A stretch of DNA of 64,000 nucleotides. Origin: Pseudomonas fragi (lineage in GTDB: Bacteria > Pseudomonadota > Gammaproteobacteria > Pseudomonadales > Pseudomonadaceae). The first letter of the stretch is position 1. The number at the start of each line of letters is the position of its first letter. Shown one piece after another: positions 37,029-45,457 of the stretch. The position numbers and the translations under genes were made by a program. The stretch lies in the NCBI RefSeq assembly GCF_900105835.1, contig NZ_LT629783.1, positions 2,783,001-2,847,000 of the forward strand, given 5' to 3'. The notes under the pieces were generated by a model. That model worked only from the letters and a program-made list of their open reading frames with translations, ran no database searches and had not been told where the DNA came from.

Positions 37029-38695
37029 ATTGGATAAAACTTGAGCAGCTGTTGCTCAAGGGGTACACGGATCGCCGGGTCACGGTTGACCCCGAGTTGA
37101 ACCACGCCACGTTGCGTGAACAGGCCCTGCGCCTGGCGGGTGGCCTGCGCCAACGCGGCGTGCAGCACATTGCCGTACACCTGGAAGACGCTGCCGAACT
37201 GGCCGTGGCCTTGCTAGGTGCGTGGCGGGCCGGGGTCAGCGTGCTGCTGCCCGCTGACCTGCAGGCGCAAACCCGGTTGCGCTGGGACAGCCAGGTCGAT
37301 CTGTGGATAACTCAAGGCGACGCACTGCAAGCCTTGTACGCCGAGGCCCTGCCTGCGGCCGAACTGGATCTGGACCTGTGCCGGCTGAGCCTTTGCACCT
37401 CGGGCTCCAGCGGCGAGCCCAAGCGCATCGACAAAAGCCTGCGCCAGATGGCCAACGAAGTTCAGGCACTGGAGCAACTGTGGGGCGCGGACCTGGGTGA
37501 TGCGTGCATTATCGCCAGTGTGGCGGCGCAGCATATCTACGGGCTGTTGTTCCGTGTGCTGTGGCCATTGTGCGCAGGTCGCAGCTTTGTGCGCACACAA
37601 CTGGCCTTCCCTGAAGACATGCAACGCGCCAGCCGCGAGCACCCTGCTTTTGCCTGGGTCGCCAGCCCGGCCTTGCTCAAGCGCATGGCCGACAACCTCG
37701 ACTGGCCAGCGCTAAGCCCGGTCCGCCGGGTGTTTTCCTCAGGGGGCGCCCTGCCGCAAGAGGCGGCACAAGCCCTGCACGAACGCCTGGGCCAGTGGCC
37801 GACCGAGATCCTCGGCAGCTCGGAAACCGGCGGCATCGCCTGGCGTCAGGGGCAGAACTTGTGGCAGCCCTTTGCCGATGTGCAATTGAGCCAAAGCGAA
37901 GACGGCGCCCTGATCATCGCCTCTGCCTACTTGCCCACAGGCCATGTGGAACACACGGCTGATGCGGCCCGCATTGAAGCAGATGGGCGCTTTGAGCTGC
38001 TTGGGCGGCTGGATCGCATCGTCAAACTCGAAGAAAAACGCATCTCCCTGCCCATGCTGGAACAGGCCCTGGTCAAGCATGACTGGGTCGCCGAAGCTCG
38101 CCTGGGCGTGGTCCATGACAACCGCGCCTCACTGGGCGCCCTGCTGGTGCTCAGTGCAAGCGGCCTGTTTGCCCTGCGTGAACAGGGCCGTCGCACCCTG
38201 ACCCAGACTCTGCGCCAGCACCTGAGCCAGCACTGCGAAGCGTTGGCCTTGCCGCGCCGCTGGCGTTTGTTGCGTCAGCTGCCGCTCACCAGTCAGGGCA
38301 AACTGCCCCAGGCGCAGGTCGATGCATTACTGCTGGCACCGCGCCCGAAATCCCCCGAAATACTGAGCCAGGTCGAATGTGACGGGCAATGGACCGTGAA
38401 CCTGTCGATTCCGCCGGATCTGGCGTACTTCAGCGGCCACTTCCCCACGACCCCGGTGCTGCCGGGCGTGGTGCAAGTGGATTGGGCGATCAGCCTGGGC
38501 CAGCAACTGCTCGACCTGCCGCCGCGTTTTGCCGGTATGGAAGTGCTCAAGTTCCAGCAACTGGTGCGCCCCGGCGACACCCTTGAACTGACCCTGAGCT
38601 TTGACCCTGAACGCAGCAAGTTGCACTTCGCCTACCGCAACGCCACGGCGCCCTGTTCCAGTGGCCGCATCGTCCTGGAGGCCGTCTGTGGATAA
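37025..38695 (+). CDS. AMP-dependent acyl-ACP ligase fused to a hot-dog dehydratase (ApeH-ApeI fusion)
   Basis: 556 residues from ATG 37025, overlapping the previous stop (ATGA). Residues 1-450 are an adenylating enzyme: P-loop [17 protein letters not shown] at 122-138, [12 protein letters not shown], and [17 protein letters not shown], with the C-terminal lysine in [15 protein letters not shown]. It should activate 4-hydroxycinnamate or similar and load it onto an ACP. Residues 455-556 form a FabZ-like domain with H472 in [17 protein letters not shown]. These activities are separate proteins (ApeH and ApeI) in the characterised Xenorhabdus system as I recall it, so this is a fusion. A REP element follows. 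Confidence 0.87.
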   Translation: MNWIKLEQLLLKGYTDRRVTVDPELNHATLREQALRLAGGLRQRGVQHIAVHLEDAAELAVALLGAWRAGVSVLLPADLQAQTRLRWDSQVDLWITQGDALQALYAEALPAAELDLDLCRLSLCTSGSSGEPKRIDKSLRQMANEVQALEQLWGADLGDACIIASVAAQHIYGLLFRVLWPLCAGRSFVRTQLAFPEDMQRASREHPAFAWVASPALLKRMADNLDWPALSPVRRVFSSGGALPQEAAQALHERLGQWPTEILGSSETGGIAWRQGQNLWQPFADVQLSQSEDGALIIASAYLPTGHVEHTADAARIEADGRFELLGRLDRIVKLEEKRISLPMLEQALVKHDWVAEARLGVVHDNRASLGALLVLSASGLFALREQGRRTLTQTLRQHLSQHCEALALPRRWRLLRQLPLTSQGKLPQAQVDALLLAPRPKSPEILSQVECDGQWTVNLSIPPDLAYFSGHFPTTPVLPGVVQVDWAISLGQQLLDLPPRFAGMEVLKFQQLVRPGDTLELTLSFDPERSKLHFAYRNATAPCSSGRIVLEAVCG

Positions 38696-38699
38696 TCCC

Positions 38700-38830
38700 G
38701 TAGCAGCTGCCGAAGGCGGCGTCCGGTTGCGCAGCAATCGTAAACCGGCTTGCACGATGATCCTGAAAAACCAAGGCACCAGACTTTACGGCGGCTACGC
38801 CACCGGACGCAGCCTTCGGCAGCTGCTACG
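38700..38830. repeat. Second-type REP pair between ligase and glycosyltransferase genes
   Basis: GTAGCAGCTGCCGAAGGC (38701-38718) and its perfect complement GCCTTCGGCAGCTGCTAC (38812-38829) bound a 131-base element. It lies right after the ligase stop codon, the only large gap in the first half of the operon. The core GCTGCCGAAGGC differs from the GAGCGGGCTTGC type. Confidence 0.85.
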
Positions 38831-38862
38831 AAGCGCCTGCATCGGCCTGGAGATATCTGCCC

Positions 38863-39597
38863 ATGCATAACCCCTGCGCCGTGATCCCGGTGTACAACCA
38901 CGAAACCGCCGTGCCCGCCGTGGTCGACGCCCTGCTGGCTGCCGGCCTGCCCTGCGTGCTGGTCGACGACGCCAGCAGCCCCGCCTGCGCTGCCGTGCTC
39001 GAACACCTGGCCCTGGGCGATAACATCTTCCTGATCCGCCTGGCCGTGAACCAGGGCAAGGGCGGGGCGGTGATGGCAGGGCTGCGCGAAGCCTCGCGCC
39101 TGGGCTTCACCCACGCCCTGCAAGTGGACGCCGACGGCCAGCACGACCTGCGTGACGTCGCCACATTCATACAAGTGTCGCAGCAAAACCCCGAAGCGCT
39201 GATCTGCGGTTATCCACAGTACGACGCCAGTGTGCCCAAGGGCCGCCTGTATGCGCGCTACCTGACCCATGTATGGGTGTGGATCAACAGCCTGTCGCTG
39301 CAGATTCCCGACTCGATGTGCGGCTTTCGTGTTTACCCGCTGGCGCCGAGCCTGGCACTGATCAACTCGGTCAAACTGGGCAAGCGCATGGATTTCGACC
39401 CCGAAATTCTGGTCCGCCTGGCGTGGCGCAACCAGCCCATGCGCTGGCTGCCGACCCAGGTGCATTACCCCCGGGACGGCCTCTCGCACTTTCGCCTGTT
39501 CCATGACAATGCGCTGATTTCCGGCATGCACACCAAGCTGTTTTTCGGCATGTTGCTGCGCTTGCCGAGCATCCTCTGGAGGCGCTGCAAAGCATGA
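38863..39597 (+). CDS. Family 2 glycosyltransferase
   Basis: 244 residues. Nucleotide-sugar-dependent transferase with PCAVIPVYNHETAVPAVVDA at the N-terminus, LVDDASSPAC, and the DxD-type metal site in QVDADGQHDLRDV. The C-terminal helix (KLFFGMLLRLPSILWRR) suggests membrane association. In aryl polyene clusters it could glycosylate the lipid or aryl headgroup. GGAG precedes the ATG by 9 bases. It overlaps the acyltransferase gene by 4 bases; in some clusters the two are one protein. Confidence 0.88.
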   Translation: MHNPCAVIPVYNHETAVPAVVDALLAAGLPCVLVDDASSPACAAVLEHLALGDNIFLIRLAVNQGKGGAVMAGLREASRLGFTHALQVDADGQHDLRDVATFIQVSQQNPEALICGYPQYDASVPKGRLYARYLTHVWVWINSLSLQIPDSMCGFRVYPLAPSLALINSVKLGKRMDFDPEILVRLAWRNQPMRWLPTQVHYPRDGLSHFRLFHDNALISGMHTKLFFGMLLRLPSILWRRCKA

Positions 39598-40532
39598 GCG
39601 AATCCCGTGAGCATTGGGCCGACCACAAGGAGCGCGGCAGTTTCCGGCTGATGCAGCTCACCGCCTTCGGCATCAAGCTGCTGGGCCGGCGCGTACTCAG
39701 CCCGGTGCTGTACGCCATCGTGCTGTACTTCTTTTTGTTCGGCAAACGCGCCCGGCGCAGCAGCTGGCTCTACCAGCAGCGGCTGGCCGACTGGAGCGGG
39801 CGCAACGAACTGCGCCCTACCCGCTGGCGGGTGTTCGGGCAGTACATGGCGTTCGCTGATGCCCTGCTCGACAAACTCGATGTATGGAACGGCCGCCTCA
39901 AGATCGAAGACATCGAAATCGTCGACCCCGCCCTGCTGCGCAATCAGTTGCGCGGCGAACGCGGGCAGATGCTGGTGGGCGCGCACCTGGGCAACCTCGA
40001 AGTGTGCCGCGCCCTCGCCGAGCTGGGCGAGCAGGTGACCATGAACGTACTGGTGCACACCCGCCACGCCGAGCAATTTAACCGTCTGCTGGGCGAAGCC
40101 GGGGCCAGCCACTTGCGCCTGATCCAGGTCAGCGAGCTCAACCCGGCGGTCATGCTGCAACTCAATCAGCGCCTGGAAAATGGCGAATGGCTGGCGATTG
40201 CCGGTGACCGTGTGCCGCTGCATGGCGGGCGCAATATCGAGGTCGACTTCCTTGGCCATCCGGCGCTCTTTCCACAAGGCCCGTGGCTATTGGCCGGGTT
40301 GCTCAAGTGCCCGGTCAACCTGATGTTTTGCCTCAAACATGAAGGGCGTTACCGGGTGATCCTCGAGCCCTTTACCGACGCCGTACTCTGGCGGCGCAGC
40401 GACCGCGAGCAGGTGATCGCCCATTGGGCCACTCGCTACGCCGAACGCCTGGGGCACTACTGCCTTGAAGCGCCGCAACAATGGTTCAATTTCTACCCAT
40501 TCTGGAAGACCGATGACGACGCATCCGCATGA
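39594..40532 (+). CDS. LpxL/HtrB-family lipid acyltransferase
   Basis: 312 residues. The H-x4-E motif is in VGAHLGNLEVCRALAEL, and AIAGDRVPLHGGRNIEVDFL is the second conserved block of lysophospholipid/lauroyl acyltransferases. One hydrophobic segment near residue 40 (LYAIVLYFFLFGKRARRSS) anchors it to the membrane. It probably acylates the aryl polyene lipid carrier. The ammonia-lyase gene begins 20 bases inside its 3' end. Confidence 0.88.
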   Translation: MSESREHWADHKERGSFRLMQLTAFGIKLLGRRVLSPVLYAIVLYFFLFGKRARRSSWLYQQRLADWSGRNELRPTRWRVFGQYMAFADALLDKLDVWNGRLKIEDIEIVDPALLRNQLRGERGQMLVGAHLGNLEVCRALAELGEQVTMNVLVHTRHAEQFNRLLGEAGASHLRLIQVSELNPAVMLQLNQRLENGEWLAIAGDRVPLHGGRNIEVDFLGHPALFPQGPWLLAGLLKCPVNLMFCLKHEGRYRVILEPFTDAVLWRRSDREQVIAHWATRYAERLGHYCLEAPQQWFNFYPFWKTDDDASA

Positions 40533-42057
40533 GCCAGTAACCTTCGGCCAAACCCCGTTGCGCATTGAAGACGTGCTGGCCCTGGCCAATCGTCAGGCGC
40601 CGACCCGTTTGCAGGACGACGCCGACTACCGCGAGCGCATCGCCAAGGGCGCGCGCTTTCTCGACTCGCTGCTGGACAAGGAAGGCGTGATCTACGGTGT
40701 GACCACCGGCTACGGCGATTCTTGCGTGGTGGCCGTGCCGCTGGAGCACGTCGAAGCCTTGCCGCGCCACCTCTACACCTTCCACGGTTGCGGGCTGGGC
40801 AAGTTGCTCGACGCCCAGGCCACCCGCGCTGTGCTGGCGGCGCGCTTGCAGTCGCTGTGCCACGGCGTGTCGGGTGTGCGCATCGAACTGCTGGAGCGGT
40901 TGCAGGCCTTTATCGCCCACGACATCCTGCCCCTGATCCCCGAAGAGGGCTCGGTGGGCGCCAGCGGCGACCTGACCCCACTGTCCTATGTGGCTGCAAC
41001 CCTGTCAGGCGAGCGTGAAGTGCTGTTCAAGGGCGAGCGCCGCCTGGCAGCAGACGTACACCGCGAACTGGGCTGGACGCCGCTGGTACTGCGGCCCAAG
41101 GAAGCGCTGGCATTGATGAACGGCACTGCGGTGATGACCGGCCTCGCCTGCCTGGCCTATGCCCGCGCCGACTACCTGCTCAAACTGGCCACGCGCATCA
41201 CCGCCCTCAACGTGGTGGCGCTGCAAGGCAACCCCGAGCACTTTGACGAGCGCCTGTTTGCCGCCAAGCCGCACCCGGGGCAGATGCAGGTTGCTGCGTG
41301 GATCCGCCAGGACCTGGCCATCGACGCCCCGACCGCGCCGCTGCATCGCCTGCAAGACCGTTACTCGCTGCGTTGCGCGCCCCATGTGCTGGGCGTGCTG
41401 GCCGACAGCCTGAACTGGCTGCGCGGGTTTATCGAGATCGAACTCAACAGCGCCAACGACAACCCGATCATCGACGCTGAAGAAGAGCGTGTGCTGCACG
41501 GCGGGCATTTCTACGGCGGCCATATCGCCTTTGCGATGGACAGCCTCAAGACCCTGGTAGCCAACGTCGCCGACCTGCTCGACCGCCAGCTCGCATTGCT
41601 GGTGGACGTGCGCTACAACCACGGTTTGCCGAGCAACCTGTCGGGCGCCAGCGCAGAACGGGCGATGCTCAACCACGGTTTTAAGGCGGTGCAAATTGGC
41701 ACTAGCGCCTGGACTGCCGAGGCGTTGAAAAACACCATGCCGGCCAGCGTGTTCTCCCGCTCCACCGAATGCCATAACCAGGACAAGGTCAGCATGGGCA
41801 CCATCGCTGCCCGCGATGCGATCCGCGTGCTGGAACTGACCGAGCAAGTCGCCGCCGCCACCCTGCTGGCGGCCAATCAGGGCGTATGGCTGCGCAGCCG
41901 TGCCGAAGACGCCCGCCCGCTGCCGCCAGCGCTGGCGCAGATGCATGCCGAACTGGCCAGGGACTTCCCCCCGGTGGTTGAAGACCGCGCCCTGGAAGCC
42001 GAGCTGCGCCTGTGCCTGAGCCGGATCGCCCAACAACACTGGAGGCTGCATGCGTAG
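40513..42057 (+). CDS. Aromatic amino acid ammonia-lyase (HAL/PAL/TAL family)
   Basis: 514 residues from ATG 40513 (MTTHPHEPVTFGQTPLRIED). It removes ammonia from an aromatic amino acid to give an aryl acrylate, probably the polyene starter. The Ala-Ser-Gly triad that cyclises to the MIO cofactor is A150-S151-G152 in VGASGDLTPLSY; the lid tyrosine is Y61 in VIYGVTTGYGDS; FIEIELNSANDNPIID is intact. The specificity dipeptide aligns to F90-H91 (LYTFHGCGLG), neither the H-L of tyrosine lyases nor the S-H of histidine lyases, so the substrate is open. It overlaps the thioesterase gene by 8 bases. Confidence 0.92.
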   Translation: MTTHPHEPVTFGQTPLRIEDVLALANRQAPTRLQDDADYRERIAKGARFLDSLLDKEGVIYGVTTGYGDSCVVAVPLEHVEALPRHLYTFHGCGLGKLLDAQATRAVLAARLQSLCHGVSGVRIELLERLQAFIAHDILPLIPEEGSVGASGDLTPLSYVAATLSGEREVLFKGERRLAADVHRELGWTPLVLRPKEALALMNGTAVMTGLACLAYARADYLLKLATRITALNVVALQGNPEHFDERLFAAKPHPGQMQVAAWIRQDLAIDAPTAPLHRLQDRYSLRCAPHVLGVLADSLNWLRGFIEIELNSANDNPIIDAEEERVLHGGHFYGGHIAFAMDSLKTLVANVADLLDRQLALLVDVRYNHGLPSNLSGASAERAMLNHGFKAVQIGTSAWTAEALKNTMPASVFSRSTECHNQDKVSMGTIAARDAIRVLELTEQVAAATLLAANQGVWLRSRAEDARPLPPALAQMHAELARDFPPVVEDRALEAELRLCLSRIAQQHWRLHA

Positions 42058-42475
42058 CAAAGGGGTTTTGCACGTTGATACCGAGGTGCTGGTGCCGTTT
42101 TTCGACATCGACACCATGCATGTCGTATGGCACGGCCACTACGTCAAATACCTCGAAGTGGCCCGCTGCGCGCTGCTCGACCATATCGGCCACAACTACA
42201 CGCAGATGCTCGATGCGGGCTATGCGTGGCCGGTGATCGATATGCAGTTGCGCTATGTACGCGGGGCCACGTTTGGCCAGCGGATCAACGTGCGCGCCAG
42301 CCTGGTGGAGTGGGAGAACCGCTTGAAGGTCAATTACCTGATTACTGACCTGGCCACCGGCGAACGGCTGACCCGGGCCGTGACCGTGCAAGTGGCGGTC
42401 GAGATTGCCAGCAAGGAGATGCAACTGGTGTCGCCCAGGTGCTTTACCGAGGCGGTGGCGAGGGTGCTGGCATGA
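42050..42475 (+). CDS. Hot-dog thioesterase (4-hydroxybenzoyl-CoA thioesterase family), ApeK-like
   Basis: 141 residues. FFDIDTMHVVWHGHYVKYLE is the 4HBT signature with the catalytic acid and the His/Tyr of the substrate helix. It should hydrolyse a thioester of the pathway, either product release or removal of wrong intermediates. It sits between the ammonia-lyase (8-base overlap) and the LolA-like gene (ATGA overlap). Confidence 0.9.
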   Translation: MRSKGVLHVDTEVLVPFFDIDTMHVVWHGHYVKYLEVARCALLDHIGHNYTQMLDAGYAWPVIDMQLRYVRGATFGQRINVRASLVEWENRLKVNYLITDLATGERLTRAVTVQVAVEIASKEMQLVSPRCFTEAVARVLA

Positions 42476-43155
42476 ACGCGATCATCTGTGGGAGCGGGCT
42501 TGCTCGCGATTGCATCACCGCAGTGTGGCAGAAGCTGCGCAGCGCCTGCATCGCGAGCAAGCCCGCTCCCACATTGGGGTGTGTGCTGTTGCTCGGATTC
42601 ACTCCCATGGCCCACGCCTTCGACCTGCAACAACTGAGCGAGCAACTGGCCAGGCCCCAGGTGATCCACGGTGATTTCATCCAGGAAAAACACCTGCGCG
42701 CCCTGCCCAAGCCCCTGACCAGCACCGGCACCTTTGTGCTGGCCAGGGACCACGGCCTGCTCTGGCAACTCAAGACCCCGTTGCAGCAGGACTACCGTAT
42801 CACCGCCCAGGGCATCGCCCGCCGCGACGGGACAAGCTGGCAAATGCTGCCCGGCAAAAGCGCCGGCGCCGAGCAGAACCGCCTGTTTCTCGCCGTGCTG
42901 CAAGGCGACAGCAGCGGCCTGCAACGGGATTTCGACCTGCAACTGCAAGGCATACCCGATCACTGGACGCTAACGCTGACTCCACGCTCCCTGCTGCTCA
43001 AGCAAGTGTTCAAACAGATCAATATTGAAGGCGGCGAGTTGGTGCAACGCATCGAACTGCAAGAAGCCCAGGGCGACAGCACGCAGCTGAAGATGCACAA
43101 CAGCGTCAGCAACCAACCGTTGAGCGATGCGGAGCAGCACGATTTTGCGCAGTGA
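42472..43155 (+). CDS. LolA-like outer membrane carrier protein with REP-altered signal region
   Basis: 227 residues from ATG 42472, which overlaps the thioesterase stop (ATGA). The mature part FDLQQLSEQLARPQVIHGDF and FVLARDHGLLWQLKTPL match LolA-related periplasmic carriers; it may chaperone the aryl polyene lipid to the outer membrane. The first 48 codons are odd: a REP pair (42486-42574) is read in frame as ICGSGLARDC...ASKPAPT, followed by the hydrophobic core LGCVLLLGFTPMAHA and a plausible cleavage site. Either the signal peptide is extended, or translation starts at a later TTG or GTG near 42577. Confidence 0.83.
   Translation: MNAIICGSGLARDCITAVWQKLRSACIASKPAPTLGCVLLLGFTPMAHAFDLQQLSEQLARPQVIHGDFIQEKHLRALPKPLTSTGTFVLARDHGLLWQLKTPLQQDYRITAQGIARRDGTSWQMLPGKSAGAEQNRLFLAVLQGDSSGLQRDFDLQLQGIPDHWTLTLTPRSLLLKQVFKQINIEGGELVQRIELQEAQGDSTQLKMHNSVSNQPLSDAEQHDFAQ
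42486..42574. repeat. REP pair inside the 5' coding region of the LolA-like gene
   Basis: CTGTGGGAGCGGGCTTGCTC and its complement (GAGCAAGCCCGCTCCCACA) enclose about 50 bases. The element begins 14 bases after the ATG, and the reading frame stays open through it. Confidence 0.9.
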
Positions 43156-45457
43156 ACGCTGGTTGCCCCGTGGCTTTCTGATCCTGCTGCTGGCCGTGCT
43201 CGCACTCGCCGGCTGGCAGTGGCGTCACGGTGCACCGCTGTCGGCCAATTTGATGGACCTGGTGCCCGGCGACGCGCCGGACGCGCTGGAGCTGAGCGCC
43301 GAGCAACGCATGCAGGAGCCGCTCAACCGCGAAATGCTGGTACTGGTGGGCAGCAGCGACCGTCAGCAAGCCATCGCCACGGCCCGGCAACTGGGCACGC
43401 AATGGCAGGCCAGCGGCCTGTTTGAAAAGGTCCAGTGGGACCTGCAGGCCGACCTCCCGGCCCTGCGCGAACAGCTGCTGCGCGGGCGTGTGGCCATGCT
43501 CTCGGCCGCCGACCGCACCCAGTTGATCGAACACCCCGAGGCTTTTATCCAGCAACGTGTGCAAGCGTTGTTCGACCCTTTTAGCGGGTTCAGCCTGGTG
43601 CCCAGCCAGGACGACTGGCTGGGCCTCACCGGGCGTATCCAGAACAGTCAGCCGCAACGTGGCACGGTACAACTGGATATCGGCAGCGGCGCGCTGATCG
43701 CCGAGGCCGACGGCAAACACTGGGTACTGCTGCGCGCCCGCACCCGGGGCAATGCCTTCGACATGAAGCTGCCCGTGCGGGTCGCCCAACTGCTCGAAGA
43801 CAGCCGCACCCAAGCGGCCAACAATGATGTGCAACTGCTGGCCGCCAGCGGCCTGCTTTACGCCGCCAGCGGCCAACAGCAAGCCAGCCGTGAAATCACC
43901 TGGGTCGGTGGCGGCGCCACCGTGGGTATTCTGCTGCTGTTGCTGCTGGCGTTCCGGCGCTGGCGGGTGCTGCTGGCCTTTGTGCCAGTGCTGGTGGGCA
44001 TGCTGTTTGGCGCCGTAGCCTGCGTCGCGTTCTTTGGCAGCATGCATGTAATGACGCTGGTGTTGGGCTCAAGCCTGATCGGCGTGGCGGTGGATTACCC
44101 GCTGCATTACCTGTCCAAAAGCTGGAGCCTGAAACCCTGGCGCAGCTGGCCCGCCCTGCGCCTTACCCTGCCGGGGCTGAGCCTGAGCCTGGCCACCAGT
44201 TGCATCGGTTATCTGGCCCTGGCCTTTACGCCGTTCCCGGCGCTGACCCAGATCGCCATTTTCTCCGCCGCTGGCCTTGTCGGTGCCTACCTGAGCGCCG
44301 TCTGCCTGCTGCCCGCATTGCTCAAAGGCGTGGATTTGCGCCCTGCGCAATGGCCGCTGCGTATCGCGCAAACCCTGCTCAATATGCGCGAAGCACTCCT
44401 GAACAAAATCCCCACCCCGGCGCTGCTGGTGTTGCTGCTGGCGTTCTGTGCCGCCGGCGTGTGGCAACTGACCAGCAAGAACGACATCCGCCAATGGGTC
44501 AGCGCGCCGCCCCAGCTGCTGACTGAAGCCCAGGCGATTGCCCGTATCACGGGTTATCAGCCCACCAGCCAGTTTTTCCTGGTGCGCGCCGATAACGAGC
44601 AGCAGTTGCTGGAGCGTCAACGCGCCCTCAGCGAGCGACTTGACCAGTTGGTCGGCCTGGGCAAGCTGCAGGGTTATATGGCCCTCAACCAACTGGTCAG
44701 CCTGCCCGTCGAGCAACAGCAGGTACGCGCCGCCCTCAACGTCTTGCCACAGCACTGGCAGCCGCTGCTGGAGCTGGGCGTGCCCGAAAGCGCCCTGCAA
44801 GCCGAACTGGCGCAACTGCAAGCCTTGCCCGGGCAGTCGATTGACGATGCGCTGAGCGGCCCGCTGGCCGAGCCGTGGCGGGCACTGTGGCTGGGCAAGA
44901 ACGCCGAAGGCGTGGCGGCAATGGTCAGCCTGCAAGGTTTGAACAGCGCCAGCCTGTTGCGCATACAAGCACTGGACTTGCCCGGCGTGAAGCTGGTGGA
45001 TCGCCTGGGCGATTTGAACAACGTATTTGCCGCCACACAAATCAGCGCCGCCGAACTGAAACTGCTGTCCTGCGTGCTGATCGTGCTGCTGCTGATCGCT
45101 CCGTTCGGCTTCGGCGGCGCGCTGCGTATCGTTGCGCTGCCATTGCTGGCGGCCTTGTGCAGCCTCGCCAGCCTCGGCTGGCTGGGCCAGCCCCTGACCC
45201 TGTTCAGCCTGTTCGGCTTGCTGCTGGTGACGGCCATCAGCGTCGATTACGCGATCCTGATGCGCGAGCAAATCGGCGGCGCCGCCGTCAGCCTGCTGGG
45301 CACCCTGCTGGCGGCACTGACCACCTGGCTGTCGTTCGGCCTGCTGGCGGTTTCCGGCACCCCGGCAGTCAGCAATTTCGGCCTGGCGGTCAGCCTGGGC
45401 CTGGCGTTCAGCTTTATCCTCGCGCCCTGGGCCGGCAAGCAGGAGCACCGCCAATGA
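43127..45457 (+). CDS. MMPL/RND-superfamily exporter of the aryl polyene cluster
   Basis: 776 residues from ATG 43127, inside the LolA-like gene by 29 bases (a TTG at 43145 is also possible). It has an RND layout: an N-terminal helix (GFLILLLAVLALAGWQW), a periplasmic loop to about 250, helices 2-6 (ITWVGGGATVGILLLLLLAF onward), a second helix and loop, and helices 8-12. GVAVDYPLHYLSKSW and ISVDYAILMREQIGG carry the charged helix-4/10 residues of the proton relay. It should flip or export the polyene lipid across the inner membrane, handing it to the LolA-like protein. Confidence 0.9.
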   Translation: MRSSTILRSERWLPRGFLILLLAVLALAGWQWRHGAPLSANLMDLVPGDAPDALELSAEQRMQEPLNREMLVLVGSSDRQQAIATARQLGTQWQASGLFEKVQWDLQADLPALREQLLRGRVAMLSAADRTQLIEHPEAFIQQRVQALFDPFSGFSLVPSQDDWLGLTGRIQNSQPQRGTVQLDIGSGALIAEADGKHWVLLRARTRGNAFDMKLPVRVAQLLEDSRTQAANNDVQLLAASGLLYAASGQQQASREITWVGGGATVGILLLLLLAFRRWRVLLAFVPVLVGMLFGAVACVAFFGSMHVMTLVLGSSLIGVAVDYPLHYLSKSWSLKPWRSWPALRLTLPGLSLSLATSCIGYLALAFTPFPALTQIAIFSAAGLVGAYLSAVCLLPALLKGVDLRPAQWPLRIAQTLLNMREALLNKIPTPALLVLLLAFCAAGVWQLTSKNDIRQWVSAPPQLLTEAQAIARITGYQPTSQFFLVRADNEQQLLERQRALSERLDQLVGLGKLQGYMALNQLVSLPVEQQQVRAALNVLPQHWQPLLELGVPESALQAELAQLQALPGQSIDDALSGPLAEPWRALWLGKNAEGVAAMVSLQGLNSASLLRIQALDLPGVKLVDRLGDLNNVFAATQISAAELKLLSCVLIVLLLIAPFGFGGALRIVALPLLAALCSLASLGWLGQPLTLFSLFGLLLVTAISVDYAILMREQIGGAAVSLLGTLLAALTTWLSFGLLAVSGTPAVSNFGLAVSLGLAFSFILAPWAGKQEHRQ

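Noticed and set aside
44875..45453. Upstream extension of the exchanger-like gene by 193 codons.
   Set aside because: It runs out of frame through the exporter gene and encodes Arg/Gly-rich junk. The ATG at 45454 overlaps the exporter stop as ATGA, like other junctions in the operon.
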